Position numbers and translations under genes: made by a program | Notes under the pieces: model-generated | What the model was told of the DNA's origin: nothing | What the model saw: only the letters and a program-made list of their open reading frames with translations | Databases searched by the model: none | Origin: Gammaproteobacteria bacterium | Lineage (GTDB): Bacteria; Pseudomonadota; Gammaproteobacteria; UBA6429; Thiohalophilaceae | NCBI GenBank assembly: GCA_029880855.1 | Contig: JAOUNS010000002.1 | Location: 124,001-188,000, forward strand | Length of the DNA: 64,000 nt | Direction of reading: 5' to 3' | Shown here: piece by piece, positions 42,051-50,738 of the stretch | How the letters are laid out: every line of letters starts with the position of its first letter | How positions within the stretch are numbered: position 1 is the stretch's first letter

Positions 42051-42545
42051 CTATATGTGCAGGCACTTGCCGCCGCGACCGATACCCGTCGCACCGGACC
42101 GCACAGTTTCCAGAATACTTTTTTTGTCCACCGCTTCGATAAAGGCGTCCAGTTTGGCGCCGTCACCGGTCAATTCAATCGTAAAGGTGGAATCCTTCAC
42201 GTCGATCACCCGACCGCGGAAGATATCCGTCATGCGTTTCACCTCTTCACGCTGATTGGCGTCTTCGGCGCGCACCTTGATCAACATCAGTTCGCGTTCG
42301 ATGTGTTCTCCCCCGGTGATATCCGCCAGCTTCACCACATCGATCAACTTGTTCAACTGTTTGGTGATCTGCTCAATGATCTCTTCTGATCCGGTGGTCA
42401 CCAGAGTCATACGGGACAAGGTCGGATCTTCAGTCGGTGCGACGGTCAATGATTCGATATTATAACCGCGTGCAGAAAACAGACCGGCCACCCGTGACAA
42501 GGCGCCTGACTCGTTTTCCATTAATACTGAGATAATGTGTCGCAT
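42051..42545 (-). CDS. ilvH: acetolactate synthase small (regulatory) subunit
   Basis: The 164-residue regulatory subunit of acetohydroxyacid synthase binds valine through its N-terminal ACT domain (RHIISVLMENESGALSRVAG) and activates the large subunit through the C-terminal domain. ATG 42545 is one base after the ilvI stop (TGA at 42547-42549), which couples translation; the upstream in-frame codons lie within ilvI. Confidence 0.96.
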   Translation of the reverse strand: MRHIISVLMENESGALSRVAGLFSARGYNIESLTVAPTEDPTLSRMTLVTTGSEEIIEQITKQLNKLIDVVKLADITGGEHIERELMLIKVRAEDANQREEVKRMTDIFRGRVIDVKDSTFTIELTGDGAKLDAFIEAVDKKSILETVRSGATGIGRGGKCLHI

Positions 42546-42546
42546 A

Positions 42547-44265
42547 TCAGGCCAACTCTCTTTCCGGTGACATGTGCATCTCATGATGTCCTTTACCGGC
42601 GGCAATCATCGGATAAACGTTTTCAGTCTGATCAGTAATAAAGTCCAGGAAGACCAGGCGGTCCTTCATGGCGAAGGCTTCCTTGAGCGCCCCTTCCACA
42701 TCCGCCGGTTTTTCGATGCGCATACCCACATGGCCATAGGCCTCGGCCAGCTTGACGAAATCCGGCAGGGTTTCCATATAGGATTGTGAGTAGCGGCGAT
42801 CATAGAAGAACTCCTGCCATTGACGCACCATCCCCATATAACGGTTGTTCAGGTTCACCACCTTCACCGGCAGGTTGTATTGCAGGGCCATGGAGAGCTC
42901 CTGAATACACATCTGGATACTGGCTTCACCGGTCACACAGGCCACGTCATGATCGGGGTGGGCCATTTTTACCCCCAGTGCCGCAGGCAAACCAAAGCCC
43001 ATGGTGCCCAGACCACCGGAGTTGATCCAGCGACGCGGCTTGTCGAACTTGTAGAACTGGGCGGCAAACATCTGGTGCTGCCCCACATCTGACGTCACAA
43101 AGGCATCGCCTTTGGTCACTTCATAGAGTTTTTCGATCACAAACTGGGGCTTGATCAACGCGCTGTTGCGGTCATAACGCAAACAGTCCTTGCTGCGCCA
43201 CATCTCGATCTGTTTCCACCAGCTGTCCAGCGCCCTGGCATCCGGCTTTTGCTTGCCGGCCTTCAGCTCCTTGTTCATATCGCTCATCACGGTTTTGATG
43301 TCGCCGACGATGGGAATATCCACCCGCACGGTCTTGGAGATCGAGGCCGGATCGATATCGATATGGATAATGGTGGCCTTGGGGCAGAACTGTTTGGTGT
43401 CACCGGTCACCCGATCATCAAAGCGGGCGCCGATGGCGATCAACACATCGCACTCATGCATGGCCATGTTGGCCTCATAGGTGCCGTGCATCCCCAACAT
43501 GCCGACAAATTGCCGGTCAGTGCCGGGATAGGCACCCAGCCCCATCAGGGTATTGGTGATGGGATAACCCAGGGTTTTGGTGAACGCGGTCAGCTCATCG
43601 CCGGCATTACTCAGTACCACACCGCCACCGGTGTAGATCATCGGGCGCTTGGCGCTCGTAATGATATCAATGGCGCGCTTGATCTGCCCCGGGTGTCCCT
43701 TGACGGTCGGGTTGTAGGAGCGCATGCGCACTTCTTTCGGATACTCATAATCGATCTTGATGCCGGGATCAGTAGTGTCCTTCGGGATATCCACCACCAC
43801 CGGGCCGGGCCGACCGGTGGTCGCCACATAAAAGGCCTTCTTCAGAGTCATGGCCAGATCTTTTACATCCTTGACCAGAAAATTGTGCTTCACGCAGGGA
43901 CGGCTGATACCTACGGAATCGACTTCCTGAAACGCATCACTGCCGATAAAGGCGGAGACCACCTGACCGGTGATCACCACCAGTGGAATGGAATCCAGAT
44001 AGGCGGTGGCAATGCCGGTAATGGCATTGGTTGCACCGGGACCGGACGTCACCAGCGCCACACCGGGTTTGCCGGTGGAACGGGCATAGCCATCGGCGGC
44101 ATGTACACCGCCCTGCTCATGACGAACCAGAATATGCTTCACATCTTCCTGCTGGAACAGGGCGTCATAGATATGCAATACGGCACCACCGGGGTAGCCG
44201 AAAACATGCTTGACACCTTCGTCCTTCAGGAACTGGACAAATATCTCAGCACCACTGAGTTTCAC
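42547..44265 (-). CDS. ilvI: acetolactate synthase large (catalytic) subunit
   Basis: This ThDP- and FAD-dependent enzyme joins two pyruvates, or pyruvate and 2-ketobutyrate, in branched-chain amino acid synthesis. The 572-residue protein has the ThDP Glu region in [29 protein letters not shown], and the metal site GEASIQM...LNNRYMGM. The metal-site motif starts GEA instead of GDG, a variant I recall from other gammaproteobacteria. The start is GTG 44265 with GAGGT upstream. The leader carries a terminator-like hairpin (44283-44306). Confidence 0.96.
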   Translation of the reverse strand: MKLSGAEIFVQFLKDEGVKHVFGYPGGAVLHIYDALFQQEDVKHILVRHEQGGVHAADGYARSTGKPGVALVTSGPGATNAITGIATAYLDSIPLVVITGQVVSAFIGSDAFQEVDSVGISRPCVKHNFLVKDVKDLAMTLKKAFYVATTGRPGPVVVDIPKDTTDPGIKIDYEYPKEVRMRSYNPTVKGHPGQIKRAIDIITSAKRPMIYTGGGVVLSNAGDELTAFTKTLGYPITNTLMGLGAYPGTDRQFVGMLGMHGTYEANMAMHECDVLIAIGARFDDRVTGDTKQFCPKATIIHIDIDPASISKTVRVDIPIVGDIKTVMSDMNKELKAGKQKPDARALDSWWKQIEMWRSKDCLRYDRNSALIKPQFVIEKLYEVTKGDAFVTSDVGQHQMFAAQFYKFDKPRRWINSGGLGTMGFGLPAALGVKMAHPDHDVACVTGEASIQMCIQELSMALQYNLPVKVVNLNNRYMGMVRQWQEFFYDRRYSQSYMETLPDFVKLAEAYGHVGMRIEKPADVEGALKEAFAMKDRLVFLDFITDQTENVYPMIAAGKGHHEMHMSPERELA

Positions 44266-44282
44266 AATTTACCTCACAGAGA

Positions 44283-44306
44283 TAAAAAACGCCCATGAAC
44301 GGGCGC
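44283..44306 (-). promoter_or_regulatory. attenuator-like terminator in the ilvI leader
   Basis: On the minus strand CGCCC-GTTCAT-GGGCG is followed by TTTTTTATC, 18 bases before the ilvI GTG. On the plus strand no T-run follows, so it works only toward ilvI. Such a terminator between promoter and first gene is the form of transcription attenuation used by many ilv operons. A reading frame crossing it is rich in Ile/Val/Leu (IIIAFSRIVLV) but lacks an ATG/GTG/TTG start after its AAGGAG. Confidence 0.55.
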
Positions 44307-44337
44307 ATTTGACACCAACACAATACGGGAAAAAGCT

Positions 44338-44381
44338 ATTATAATCAGTCTCCTTATAAAAATGCACTGTTCCGGGTGTGA
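44338..44381 (-). promoter_or_regulatory. candidate promoter(s) of ilvI
   Basis: On the minus strand TTCACA (-35 type) stands 18 bases before TATAAG (44358-44353), and a perfect TATAAT follows at 44343-44338. Either would start transcription 60-80 bases before the ilvI GTG and upstream of the attenuator-like hairpin. Which one is used cannot be told. Confidence 0.4.
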
Positions 44382-44535
44382 AAAAATGGTAATTCAGTCT
44401 GTATTTGCACGCTTCATCCAAAGACCACTCGAAAAATCAGACTCTCAAACGCATATAGCCCCGGACAGAACTTGTGAATTTACGTGAATAACGCATAATA
44501 ACAGACAGATATCCCTCAATATTTTGGTTACCGCC

Positions 44536-44988
44536 ATGAGAAACAAAATACAACCGGTCCTGACAGGCATGCTCTGCAGTCTGTTACTGGCCACCCCCGC
44601 CCTTGGCGCCACCTACAAGTGGATCGATGAGGACGGTAATGTGGTCTACTCGCAAAAGCCGCCGCCTGAAGGCCGCTATGAATCCATTCGCATCAAACCC
44701 GGTCCGCGCAATCGTCCAACCGAATCCAAAAGCGAGACCATCACCAACGAAAAATTGCTGCAGGATACCGGCAACAAGCGCAAAGACGACAAAAAGATCG
44801 CGGCGGAAATGCAGAAAAATCGCAAACTCCGCCAGGACAATTGTGCCAAGGCCCGTAAACAACTGGAGATCTATACCGTTTACACCCGGGTCAAGGATGA
44901 CAAAGGCGGCTATCGGCGCATCACCCCGCAGGAACGGGAAGCCGGCACCAGCGAAGCCAAACAGGCCATCAAGGATTTTTGCGATTAA
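44536..44988 (+). CDS. DUF4124 domain exported protein
   Basis: A 150-residue protein with a signal peptide (about 1-24, ending PALGA) followed by the DUF4124 motif YKWIDEDGNVVYSQKPP (about 26-42), and a Lys/Arg/Asp-rich helical remainder. The domain is a common periplasmic module of unknown role. ATG 44536 was chosen over TTG four codons upstream, because it starts the signal peptide (RNKIQPVLTGMLCSLLL). It lies 12 bases before the tautomerase gene. Confidence 0.85.
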   Translation: MRNKIQPVLTGMLCSLLLATPALGATYKWIDEDGNVVYSQKPPPEGRYESIRIKPGPRNRPTESKSETITNEKLLQDTGNKRKDDKKIAAEMQKNRKLRQDNCAKARKQLEIYTVYTRVKDDKGGYRRITPQEREAGTSEAKQAIKDFCD

Positions 44989-45000
44989 GCAGGAGCAACC

Positions 45001-45342
45001 ATGCCTTACCTGAAAATCCAGACCAACCAGACCATCGACGCAGACCGGGCCAATACCCTGCTGGCCGAGGCCTCCAGACTGGTCGCCGCTGAACTGGGCA
45101 AACCGGAAAGTTACGTCATGGTCGCCATCGAACCGCCGCTTCCCATGCTGTTTGCCGGCAAAGCCGATCCCCTCGCCTATCTGGAACTGAAAAGCATCGG
45201 CCTGCCCGAAGCCAAAACCACCGCCCTCTCCCAGGCCCTGTGCAACCTCATGGAAACCGTCGGCATCAGCAAACAGCGGGTGTATATTGAATTTGCGGAT
45301 GCGGAAAGAGCAATGTGGGGCTGGAACGGCGCCACTTTCTAA
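45001..45342 (+). CDS. MIF/phenylpyruvate tautomerase family protein
   Basis: A 113-residue member of the tautomerase superfamily. The catalytic Pro follows the initiator Met (MPYLKIQTN) and would be N-terminal after Met removal. The C-terminal half YIEFADAERAMWGWNGATF and the SIG strand (LKSIGLPEAKT) match macrophage migration inhibitory factor-like proteins, which act as trimers on keto-enol substrates. AGGAG stands just upstream. The physiological substrate is not known. Confidence 0.93.
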   Translation: MPYLKIQTNQTIDADRANTLLAEASRLVAAELGKPESYVMVAIEPPLPMLFAGKADPLAYLELKSIGLPEAKTTALSQALCNLMETVGISKQRVYIEFADAERAMWGWNGATF

Positions 45343-45353
45343 ATAAATTAATT

Positions 45354-45410
45354 CAACGCAAAGGCGCTGAGAAAAAATTTTCGTCTTTGCGTCTCCGCGC
45401 CTTTGCGTTG
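45354..45410. repeat. large inverted repeat CAACGCAAAGGCGC
   Basis: CAACGCAAAGGCGC (45354-45367) is matched by its exact complement GCGCCTTTGCGTTG (45397-45410), a 14-bp stem with a 29-base loop. Words of the right arm recur at 6863-6889. It lies in the gap after the tautomerase gene and before proS. Confidence 0.7.
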
Positions 45411-45486
45411 AAACAATGACCTGATTCGCTCAAACCGTTACAATCCTTCCCTGTTTAACCACTACTGGAATAGGTTCACATCCCCC

Positions 45487-47205
45487 ATGCGTGCATCCCG
45501 CTTTTTAATCGCCACCCTCAAAGAAACCCCGGCAGATGCCGTGGTCGTCAGTCACCAGCTCATGCTGCGGGCCGGTTTGATCCGCAAACTGGCCGCCGGT
45601 CTGTATACCTGGCTGCCCATGGGCCTGCGCGTGTTGCGCAAGGTCGAGGCCATTGTCCGTGATGAAATGGACAAAGCCGGTGCCCAGGAGGTATTGATGC
45701 CCGCCGTTCAACCGGCCGAGTTGTGGCAGGAATCAGGCCGTTGGGACAAGATGGGCGCCGAGATGCTGCGCCTGAAAGATCGCCATGACAGTGACTTCTG
45801 CTTCGGGCCGACCCATGAAGAGGTCATTACCGACCTGATCCGCAATGAAATCAAAAGTTACAAGCAATTACCGGCCAACTTCTACCAGATCCAGACCAAA
45901 TTCCGCGATGAACGCCGTCCCCGTTTCGGTGTGATGCGCGCCCGCGAGTTCCTGATGAAGGACGCCTACTCCTTCCATCTGGACCAGCCCTCGCTGCAAG
46001 AGACCTATGAGGTCATGCACCGGACCTATACCAATATCTTCAACCGCATCGGGCTGGAATTCCGCCCCGTGCTGGCTGACACCGGCGCCATCGGTGGCAG
46101 CGCCTCCCACGAATTCCATGTGCTGGCCGAATCCGGTGAAGACGCCATCGCCTTCAGCAATGAAAGTGACTACGCCGCCAACGTCGAACTGGCCGAAGCC
46201 GTCGCCGCAACCGATAAACGTCCGGCACCGGGCAAGGCCATGGAACTGGTGGACACCCCCAACGCCAAAACCATTGATGAGTTGGTCAGCCAATTCAAAC
46301 AACCTATCGAGAAGACCGTCAAAACCCTCATCGTGCACGGCAGCGAAGCGAGCGGCCATGCCCTGATCGCCCTGCTGGTCCGCGGCGATCACGAGCTCAA
46401 CGAGATCAAGGCCGACAAACTGCCCGAAGCAGCCTCGCCGCTCCGCTTTGCAAGCGAAGAAGAGATTCGCAAGGCGGCAGGTGCCGGTCCCGGCTCACTG
46501 GGGCCGGTCAAGCTCGCCATCCCCTGCATCGCGGATCGCAGCGTGGCGGTGATGAGCGATTTCAGCGCCGGCGCCAACATCGACGGCAAACACTATTTCA
46601 ATATCAACTGGGAACGTGATGTCCCCCTGCCACAGGTCGCTGACCTGCGTAACGTACGGGAAGGCGACCCCAGTCCCGATGGCAAGGGCACCCTGACCAT
46701 CAAGCGTGGTATCGAAGTGGGCCACATCTTCCAGCTGGGCAACAAATACTCCGAGGCCATGAAGGCGGCGGTACTGGATGAAAACGGCAAGAACAGCATC
46801 ATGACCATGGGCTGTTACGGTATCGGCGTATCACGCGTAGTGGCCGCCGCCATCGAACAGAATCATGATGAAAAGGGGATCATCTGGCCCGACGCCATCG
46901 CTCCCTTCCATATCGCCATCGTGCCCATGAATATGAACAAATCAGATGCTGTACGTGACAAGGCGAATGAACTCTATCAGCAATTACAGACAGCCGGTTA
47001 TGACGTATTGATGGATGATCGCGGCGAACGGCCCGGTGTCATGTTCGCGGACATGGAACTGATCGGTATCCCGCACCGCATCGTGATCGGTGATCGCGGT
47101 CTGGACAAGGGCATGCTGGAATACAAGGGCCGGCGTGACACCGACAATCAGGACGTTCCTGTGAACAGTGTCATTGAATTTCTGCAAGAAAAAATTAAAC
47201 TATAA
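45487..47205 (+). CDS. proS: proline-tRNA ligase ProS
   Basis: A 572-residue class II synthetase of the bacterial type that charges tRNA-Pro. Motif 1 is in the N-terminal part (QHEL-like [25 protein letters not shown]), motif 2 [25 protein letters not shown] and motif 3 GCYGIGVSR. An inserted YbaK-type editing domain (about 225-385) removes mischarged Ala. The C-terminal anticodon-binding domain is complete. Confidence 0.97.
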   Translation: MRASRFLIATLKETPADAVVVSHQLMLRAGLIRKLAAGLYTWLPMGLRVLRKVEAIVRDEMDKAGAQEVLMPAVQPAELWQESGRWDKMGAEMLRLKDRHDSDFCFGPTHEEVITDLIRNEIKSYKQLPANFYQIQTKFRDERRPRFGVMRAREFLMKDAYSFHLDQPSLQETYEVMHRTYTNIFNRIGLEFRPVLADTGAIGGSASHEFHVLAESGEDAIAFSNESDYAANVELAEAVAATDKRPAPGKAMELVDTPNAKTIDELVSQFKQPIEKTVKTLIVHGSEASGHALIALLVRGDHELNEIKADKLPEAASPLRFASEEEIRKAAGAGPGSLGPVKLAIPCIADRSVAVMSDFSAGANIDGKHYFNINWERDVPLPQVADLRNVREGDPSPDGKGTLTIKRGIEVGHIFQLGNKYSEAMKAAVLDENGKNSIMTMGCYGIGVSRVVAAAIEQNHDEKGIIWPDAIAPFHIAIVPMNMNKSDAVRDKANELYQQLQTAGYDVLMDDRGERPGVMFADMELIGIPHRIVIGDRGLDKGMLEYKGRRDTDNQDVPVNSVIEFLQEKIKL

Positions 47206-47230
47206 ATATTGCACAATTTACCCTCTCCCT

Positions 47231-47290
47231 CAGGGTGCCCTGACCCATCGGAGATGGGTAGGGTACTCATAACGAACCCCACCGGGGTTC
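47231..47290. repeat. three consecutive hairpins between proS and a lytic transglycosylase gene
   Basis: CAGGG-TG-CCCTG (47231-47242), ACCCATC-GGA-GATGGGT (47243-47259) and GAACCCC-ACC-GGGGTTC (47274-47290). They are framed by CCCTCTCCC (47221) and GGGTTAGGGTGAGGGG (47301-47316), the words of a common proteobacterial dispersed repeat. Confidence 0.6.
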
Positions 47291-47321
47291 TTTGAGACGA
47301 GGGTTAGGGTGAGGGGAAATA

Positions 47322-47930
47322 ATGCCAAATACAACCCGGCTTCAAATCACCACAACACCTTACACACTCACTGCTCTGTGTTGCACTATCCTGTTCTCCC
47401 TCTTTACGGCTGCCACAGCCCTTGCCAATGACCAACTCATCGATCCCGAACTGCGTGAACTGTTGAAAAAGGCCGTCAATGAAAGCGACAGCTTTGTCGA
47501 TCGCTTTGAAGCGGAAGTCTGGCTGATGGACATGTCCAACCGACTGAAACCACGCCTGCCTGATAACACAAAACGTCTGCACTTGTTGAAACTGATCCAT
47601 CGAGAAGCGCGACGCAACGACCTGCACCCGGAACTGGTGCTGGCCGTCATCGACGTGGAAAGCAACTTCAACCGCTACGCCATCTCCAAAGCCGGCGCCA
47701 TGGGCCTGATGCAGGTCATGCCGTTCTGGCTCAAGGAAATCGGCCGACCCGGTGACAACCTGTTCAGCATCCGCACCAACCTGCGCATGGGCTGCACCAT
47801 TCTCAAATACTACCTGGACAAGGAAAAAGGCAACCTCACCCACGCCCTGATGCGGTATAACGGCAGCAAGGGCAGCTACCGTTACACCACAAAAGTCTTC
47901 AGAGCGCTGGACAAGAAGTGGCGGAACTAA
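47322..47930 (+). CDS. exported lytic transglycosylase (SLT domain)
   Basis: A 202-residue periplasmic protein with a signal peptide (about 1-35, ending ATALA) and a C-terminal SLT domain that cuts peptidoglycan glycan strands. The catalytic Glu lies in AVIDVESNFNRYAIS and is followed by the conserved GAMGLMQVMPFW and the RTNLRMGCTILKYYL segment. No lipobox or LysM is present. It is short for the family, similar to MltC/EmtA-type domains. A hairpin-rich gap separates it from proS. Confidence 0.9.
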   Translation: MPNTTRLQITTTPYTLTALCCTILFSLFTAATALANDQLIDPELRELLKKAVNESDSFVDRFEAEVWLMDMSNRLKPRLPDNTKRLHLLKLIHREARRNDLHPELVLAVIDVESNFNRYAISKAGAMGLMQVMPFWLKEIGRPGDNLFSIRTNLRMGCTILKYYLDKEKGNLTHALMRYNGSKGSYRYTTKVFRALDKKWRN

Positions 47931-47943
47931 CCGCGCACGAAGT

Positions 47944-47962
47944 ATAACAAACAACTTGTTAT
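47944..47962. terminator. weak bidirectional hairpin
   Basis: ATAACAA (47944-47950), loop ACAAC, TTGTTAT (47956-47962), between the convergent lytic transglycosylase gene and a small exported protein gene. AT-rich and without a long T-run. Confidence 0.35.
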
Positions 47963-47964
47963 TA

Positions 47965-48339
47965 TTACTGAGTTAAACCAACTGCGCGTAAATAACAAAT
48001 ATTGTTCACACCTTGTCCTTCTGCAGAATCGTCCACGTACAACCGTATCGGTTTGCCGGTCGCATGTGCCGCGAGCACAGCGGATATCATATGTGTATCT
48101 TCCTTTTTGATAAACACATCATATATCGAACATGTTGTTGAATTATTCCAGTTAATATTTGCAAAACGTACCTGCGTCATCCCGCCATAGCCACTATTAC
48201 CTGGCAATGTTTGAACGGTAGCATGGAAAAATATATCTTTAATGGCAAGTGATGTACCAGAAACAACATTTGCGGCATGAGAAACACCAGGAAGAGCAAT
48301 ACAACCCAGCAATACGAAAATTTTGATATATTTATCCAT
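47965..48339 (-). CDS. small exported protein of unknown function (A)
   Basis: A 124-residue protein with a clear signal peptide (about 1-22, VSHAAN) and a mature part of about 100 residues that has two Cys (CSIYDVF and ICYLRAVG), likely a disulfide. No family is recognised. The AT content is higher than in the proS block, typical of acquired genes. It lies beside a decayed transposase and resembles in size and layout the exported protein at 49566-49910, though sequence similarity is weak (both have a V.F.N/C..SIYD or ICDL strand). Confidence 0.7.
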   Translation of the reverse strand: MDKYIKIFVLLGCIALPGVSHAANVVSGTSLAIKDIFFHATVQTLPGNSGYGGMTQVRFANINWNNSTTCSIYDVFIKKEDTHMISAVLAAHATGKPIRLYVDDSAEGQGVNNICYLRAVGLTQ

Positions 48340-48411
48340 AACATCTCCTATTTTATATATATGACAAAACTAATTGAAACTAATCGGGGGAAGTTCAGAG
48401 AACAATATTCT

Positions 48412-48735
48412 CTAATATTCCCCATAGTAAACCACATTCTCTTCCACTCTTGGCCTGCCCGGTCTTCCTGCACGAACCCGCCGTTGTAACATCTGTTCGA
48501 TTTCATCCTTAAATCGCTCACTACCCAATACCAGTTCCTGGTTCAATGCCTCACGCACCTCATGTAACAGGTTATTGTCCATGTGATGCCGAAATAATTC
48601 CCGATAGGCAAACTGCCGTTCGGTATCTGTCTGGCCCAGTTTTAAATACTGTTCATGCGCTGTTACCAAACTGCCGTTCCCGCCAAAGGCATTGGTATGA
48701 TAACTGCTCCATTTATATTCACCCGGGACGAAAAG
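48412..48735 (-). pseudogene. C-terminal remnant of a REP-associated tyrosine transposase
   Basis: About 105 codons of a Y1-type transposase remain, ending RRVRAGRPGRPRVEEN. The frame reads GEYKWSSYHTNAFGGNG at its start, matching the EEYVWSSYGVNGWG of the intact copies next door, then YRELFRHHMDNNLLHEVREALNQ. The N-terminal two thirds with the HxH and Tyr are missing; the frame stops making sense exactly at the end of the adjacent intact element (about 48731-48735). It is a different, diverged family member, not a copy of the two intact ones. Confidence 0.8.
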
Positions 48736-49530
48736 AGGACGGAGGGATTATTTATTAACCACTGCATCCACCTGTTTTCGGGGCCTGCCTCGCCCCATAT
48801 TGCCAAACTTGATACCATACTTCTCTTCTATCTGTTTTCGAAACCGGTCGTCACCCACGGGTTGTGAGTAATGGGCCGCTTTTCGAAACAGATGTAAATC
48901 TTCTTCACTAATCTGGTATTTAAACAACGACCGATATGCATGACAGCGTTCTTCCGTTGTTTGTCCCAGCGCCGAATATTCCACATGTGGCGTTATCCAG
49001 CTTTCATCTCCCCAGCCATTCACGCCATAGCTGGACCATACATACTCTTCAGGTCGTTGCACCATATTTGCCCGAACCGGGTTGAGTTCGATATAGCGAT
49101 AACAACTCAACAAATATTTTCCTTCCTGCACCAGACTTGATCGGTGCCTGCCTTCCCACATCGTACCGGTGCGTTTGTACTTCTTGTTTATATACTGGGC
49201 GTATCGGCTGCCAACCATCTTCAGTGTTTCGGAAATCCCGGTCTCATCCTGCGGTGTTAACAAAAAATGGATGTGATTGGTCATCAAACACCAGGCATGC
49301 ACCGCCACGCCTTTTTGCCTTGCTATTTTTTCCCATAACTCCAGATAAAACCGGTAATTCTCCTCTTCAATAAAACAGGCCTCACGGTTGTTGCCTCTCT
49401 GTACGATATGATAGGGCAACTCCTTGAGATACTTCCTCGCTCTCCTTGGCATCGCAACTCCTTTGCTTTTGTCGTTTAATCTCTCACCATCACTCCATGT
49501 GATTGGTTAAAAAATAATCCCTCCGTCCCC
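48735..49530. mobile_element. RAYT element, copy A
   Basis: A 796-bp unit with 27-bp terminal inverted repeats: the ends read GGGGACGGAGGGATTATTT and onward (49530 inward on the minus strand), and the left end is the same except A at 48736. Left and right ends differ at one internal position. The transposase stop codon lies within the left repeat. Copy B at 49943-50738 is almost identical (three base differences seen). Confidence 0.8.
48748..49452 (-). CDS. REP-associated tyrosine transposase (Y1/IS200-like), copy A
   Basis: A 234-residue Y1-transposase-fold protein. His60 and His62 in NHIHFL form the HUH-type metal site, and Tyr120 in YRYIELNPVRA is the likely DNA-joining residue. GTMWEGR and the C-terminal RGRPRKQ are further family marks. 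Such proteins are single-copy domesticated relatives of IS200/IS605 that act on REP-type palindromes. Here two copies remain identical except for one residue (Val/Leu near the end), pointing to a recent duplication or gene conversion. Confidence 0.92.
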   Translation of the reverse strand: MPRRARKYLKELPYHIVQRGNNREACFIEEENYRFYLELWEKIARQKGVAVHAWCLMTNHIHFLLTPQDETGISETLKMVGSRYAQYINKKYKRTGTMWEGRHRSSLVQEGKYLLSCYRYIELNPVRANMVQRPEEYVWSSYGVNGWGDESWITPHVEYSALGQTTEERCHAYRSLFKYQISEEDLHLFRKAAHYSQPVGDDRFRKQIEEKYGIKFGNMGRGRPRKQVDAVVNK

Positions 49531-49564
49531 TTTAACTAAAATAATCCCTCCGTCCCCTTTAACT
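49511..49564. repeat. perfect 27-bp tandem repeat at the right end of RAYT copy A
   Basis: Two direct units, 49511-49537 and 49538-49564, each begin AAAATAATCCCTCCGTCCCC. The first is part of the terminal repeat of copy A, the second is an extra end without an element. It may be a scar of excision or of repeated insertion at the same end. Confidence 0.7.
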
Positions 49565-49565
49565 C

Positions 49566-49910
49566 TTATGGTACAAGCCTTATATATCTTGGTGATGGTG
49601 CACTGCCATACGTTGGAATGGTTGTACATGATGTTATATCAAGATATGAAAGCAGGACATTTTGTTGAGCGGATTTGGCTGAGAGCAGCTTTGAAAACCA
49701 AACTTTGCACACTTCTACAGGTACGTCTTTCCAGGTCGCGGCAAGATCACAAATCTGGATAATATCACCACCCCAGGTCCCTTTTATTGACACCGCCCCT
49801 GCTTTATAGGTGTATATATCGGTGATTGACCCTGTACATGTTACATCTGCTTTTACAGCATATGGGAATACCATCATCAAAACCAAAATCAATATTTTAT
49901 ATATCTTCAC
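49566..49910 (-). CDS. small exported protein of unknown function (B)
   Basis: A 114-residue protein with a signal peptide (about 1-21, YAVKAD) and a small mature part with four Cys (VTCTGS, IQICDL, VEVCKV, ITSCTT), so probably two disulfides. No family is recognised. It lies exactly between the two RAYT copies and reads in the same direction as them. AT-rich. Its position between two nearly identical elements gives it the layout of a composite unit. Confidence 0.7.
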   Translation of the reverse strand: MKIYKILILVLMMVFPYAVKADVTCTGSITDIYTYKAGAVSIKGTWGGDIIQICDLAATWKDVPVEVCKVWFSKLLSAKSAQQNVLLSYLDITSCTTIPTYGSAPSPRYIRLVP

Positions 49911-49942
49911 AACTCACTCCTATAGGTAAAAGGACGGTAAAA

Positions 49943-50738
49943 GGGGACGGAGGGATTATTTATTAACCAGTGCATCCACCTGTTTTCGGGGTCTGCCTCG
50001 CCCCATATTGCCAAACTTGATACCATACTTCTCTTCTATCTGTTTTCGAAACCGGTCGTCACCCACGGGTTGTGAGTAATGGGCCGCTTTTCGAAACAGA
50101 TGTAAATCTTCTTCACTAATCTGGTATTTAAACAACGACCGATATGCATGACAGCGTTCTTCCGTTGTTTGTCCCAGCGCCGAATATTCCACATGTGGCG
50201 TTATCCAGCTTTCATCTCCCCAGCCATTCACGCCATAGCTGGACCATACATACTCTTCAGGTCGTTGCACCATATTTGCCCGAACCGGGTTGAGTTCGAT
50301 ATAGCGATAACAACTCAACAAATATTTTCCTTCCTGCACCAGACTTGATCGGTGCCTGCCTTCCCACATCGTACCGGTGCGTTTGTACTTCTTGTTTATA
50401 TACTGGGCGTATCGGCTGCCAACCATCTTCAGTGTTTCGGAAATCCCGGTCTCATCCTGCGGTGTTAACAAAAAATGGATGTGATTGGTCATCAAACACC
50501 AGGCATGCACCGCCACGCCTTTTTGCCTTGCTATTTTTTCCCATAACTCCAGATAAAACCGGTAATTCTCCTCTTCAATAAAACAGGCCTCACGGTTGTT
50601 GCCTCTCTGTACGATATGATAGGGCAACTCCTTGAGATACTTCCTCGCTCTCCTTGGCATCGCAACTCCTTTGCTTTTGTCGTTTAATCTCTCACCATCA
50701 CTCCATGTGATTGGTTAAAAAATAATCCCTCCGTCCCC
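49943..50738. mobile_element. RAYT element, copy B
   Basis: The second 796-bp unit, same orientation as copy A, at a distance of 1208 bp. Both ends carry the GGGGACGGAGGG.. repeat in inverted orientation. The near-identity with copy A extends from 49939 to 50741 and stops within a few bases of the terminal repeats, which defines the element. Confidence 0.82.
49956..50660 (-). CDS. REP-associated tyrosine transposase (Y1/IS200-like), copy B
   Basis: A 234-residue Y1 transposase identical to copy A except for Leu instead of Val five residues from the end (QVDALVNK). The metal-site His60/His62 and Tyr120 are intact, so it should be active. It lies between the exported protein B gene and the candidate immunity gene of the RHS toxin; its promoter probably lies in or beside the right terminal repeat. 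Confidence 0.92.
   Translation of the reverse strand: MPRRARKYLKELPYHIVQRGNNREACFIEEENYRFYLELWEKIARQKGVAVHAWCLMTNHIHFLLTPQDETGISETLKMVGSRYAQYINKKYKRTGTMWEGRHRSSLVQEGKYLLSCYRYIELNPVRANMVQRPEEYVWSSYGVNGWGDESWITPHVEYSALGQTTEERCHAYRSLFKYQISEEDLHLFRKAAHYSQPVGDDRFRKQIEEKYGIKFGNMGRGRPRKQVDALVNK

Noticed and set aside
43249-44298. A 349-codon plus-strand frame opposite ilvI
   Set aside because: Antisense shadow of a well-conserved gene; the translation is rich in Gly and His and matches nothing.
44283-44306. The same hairpin read as a terminator for a plus-strand transcript
   Set aside because: On the plus strand it is followed by CATTTGAC, without a T-run; only the minus strand has TTTTTT after the stem.
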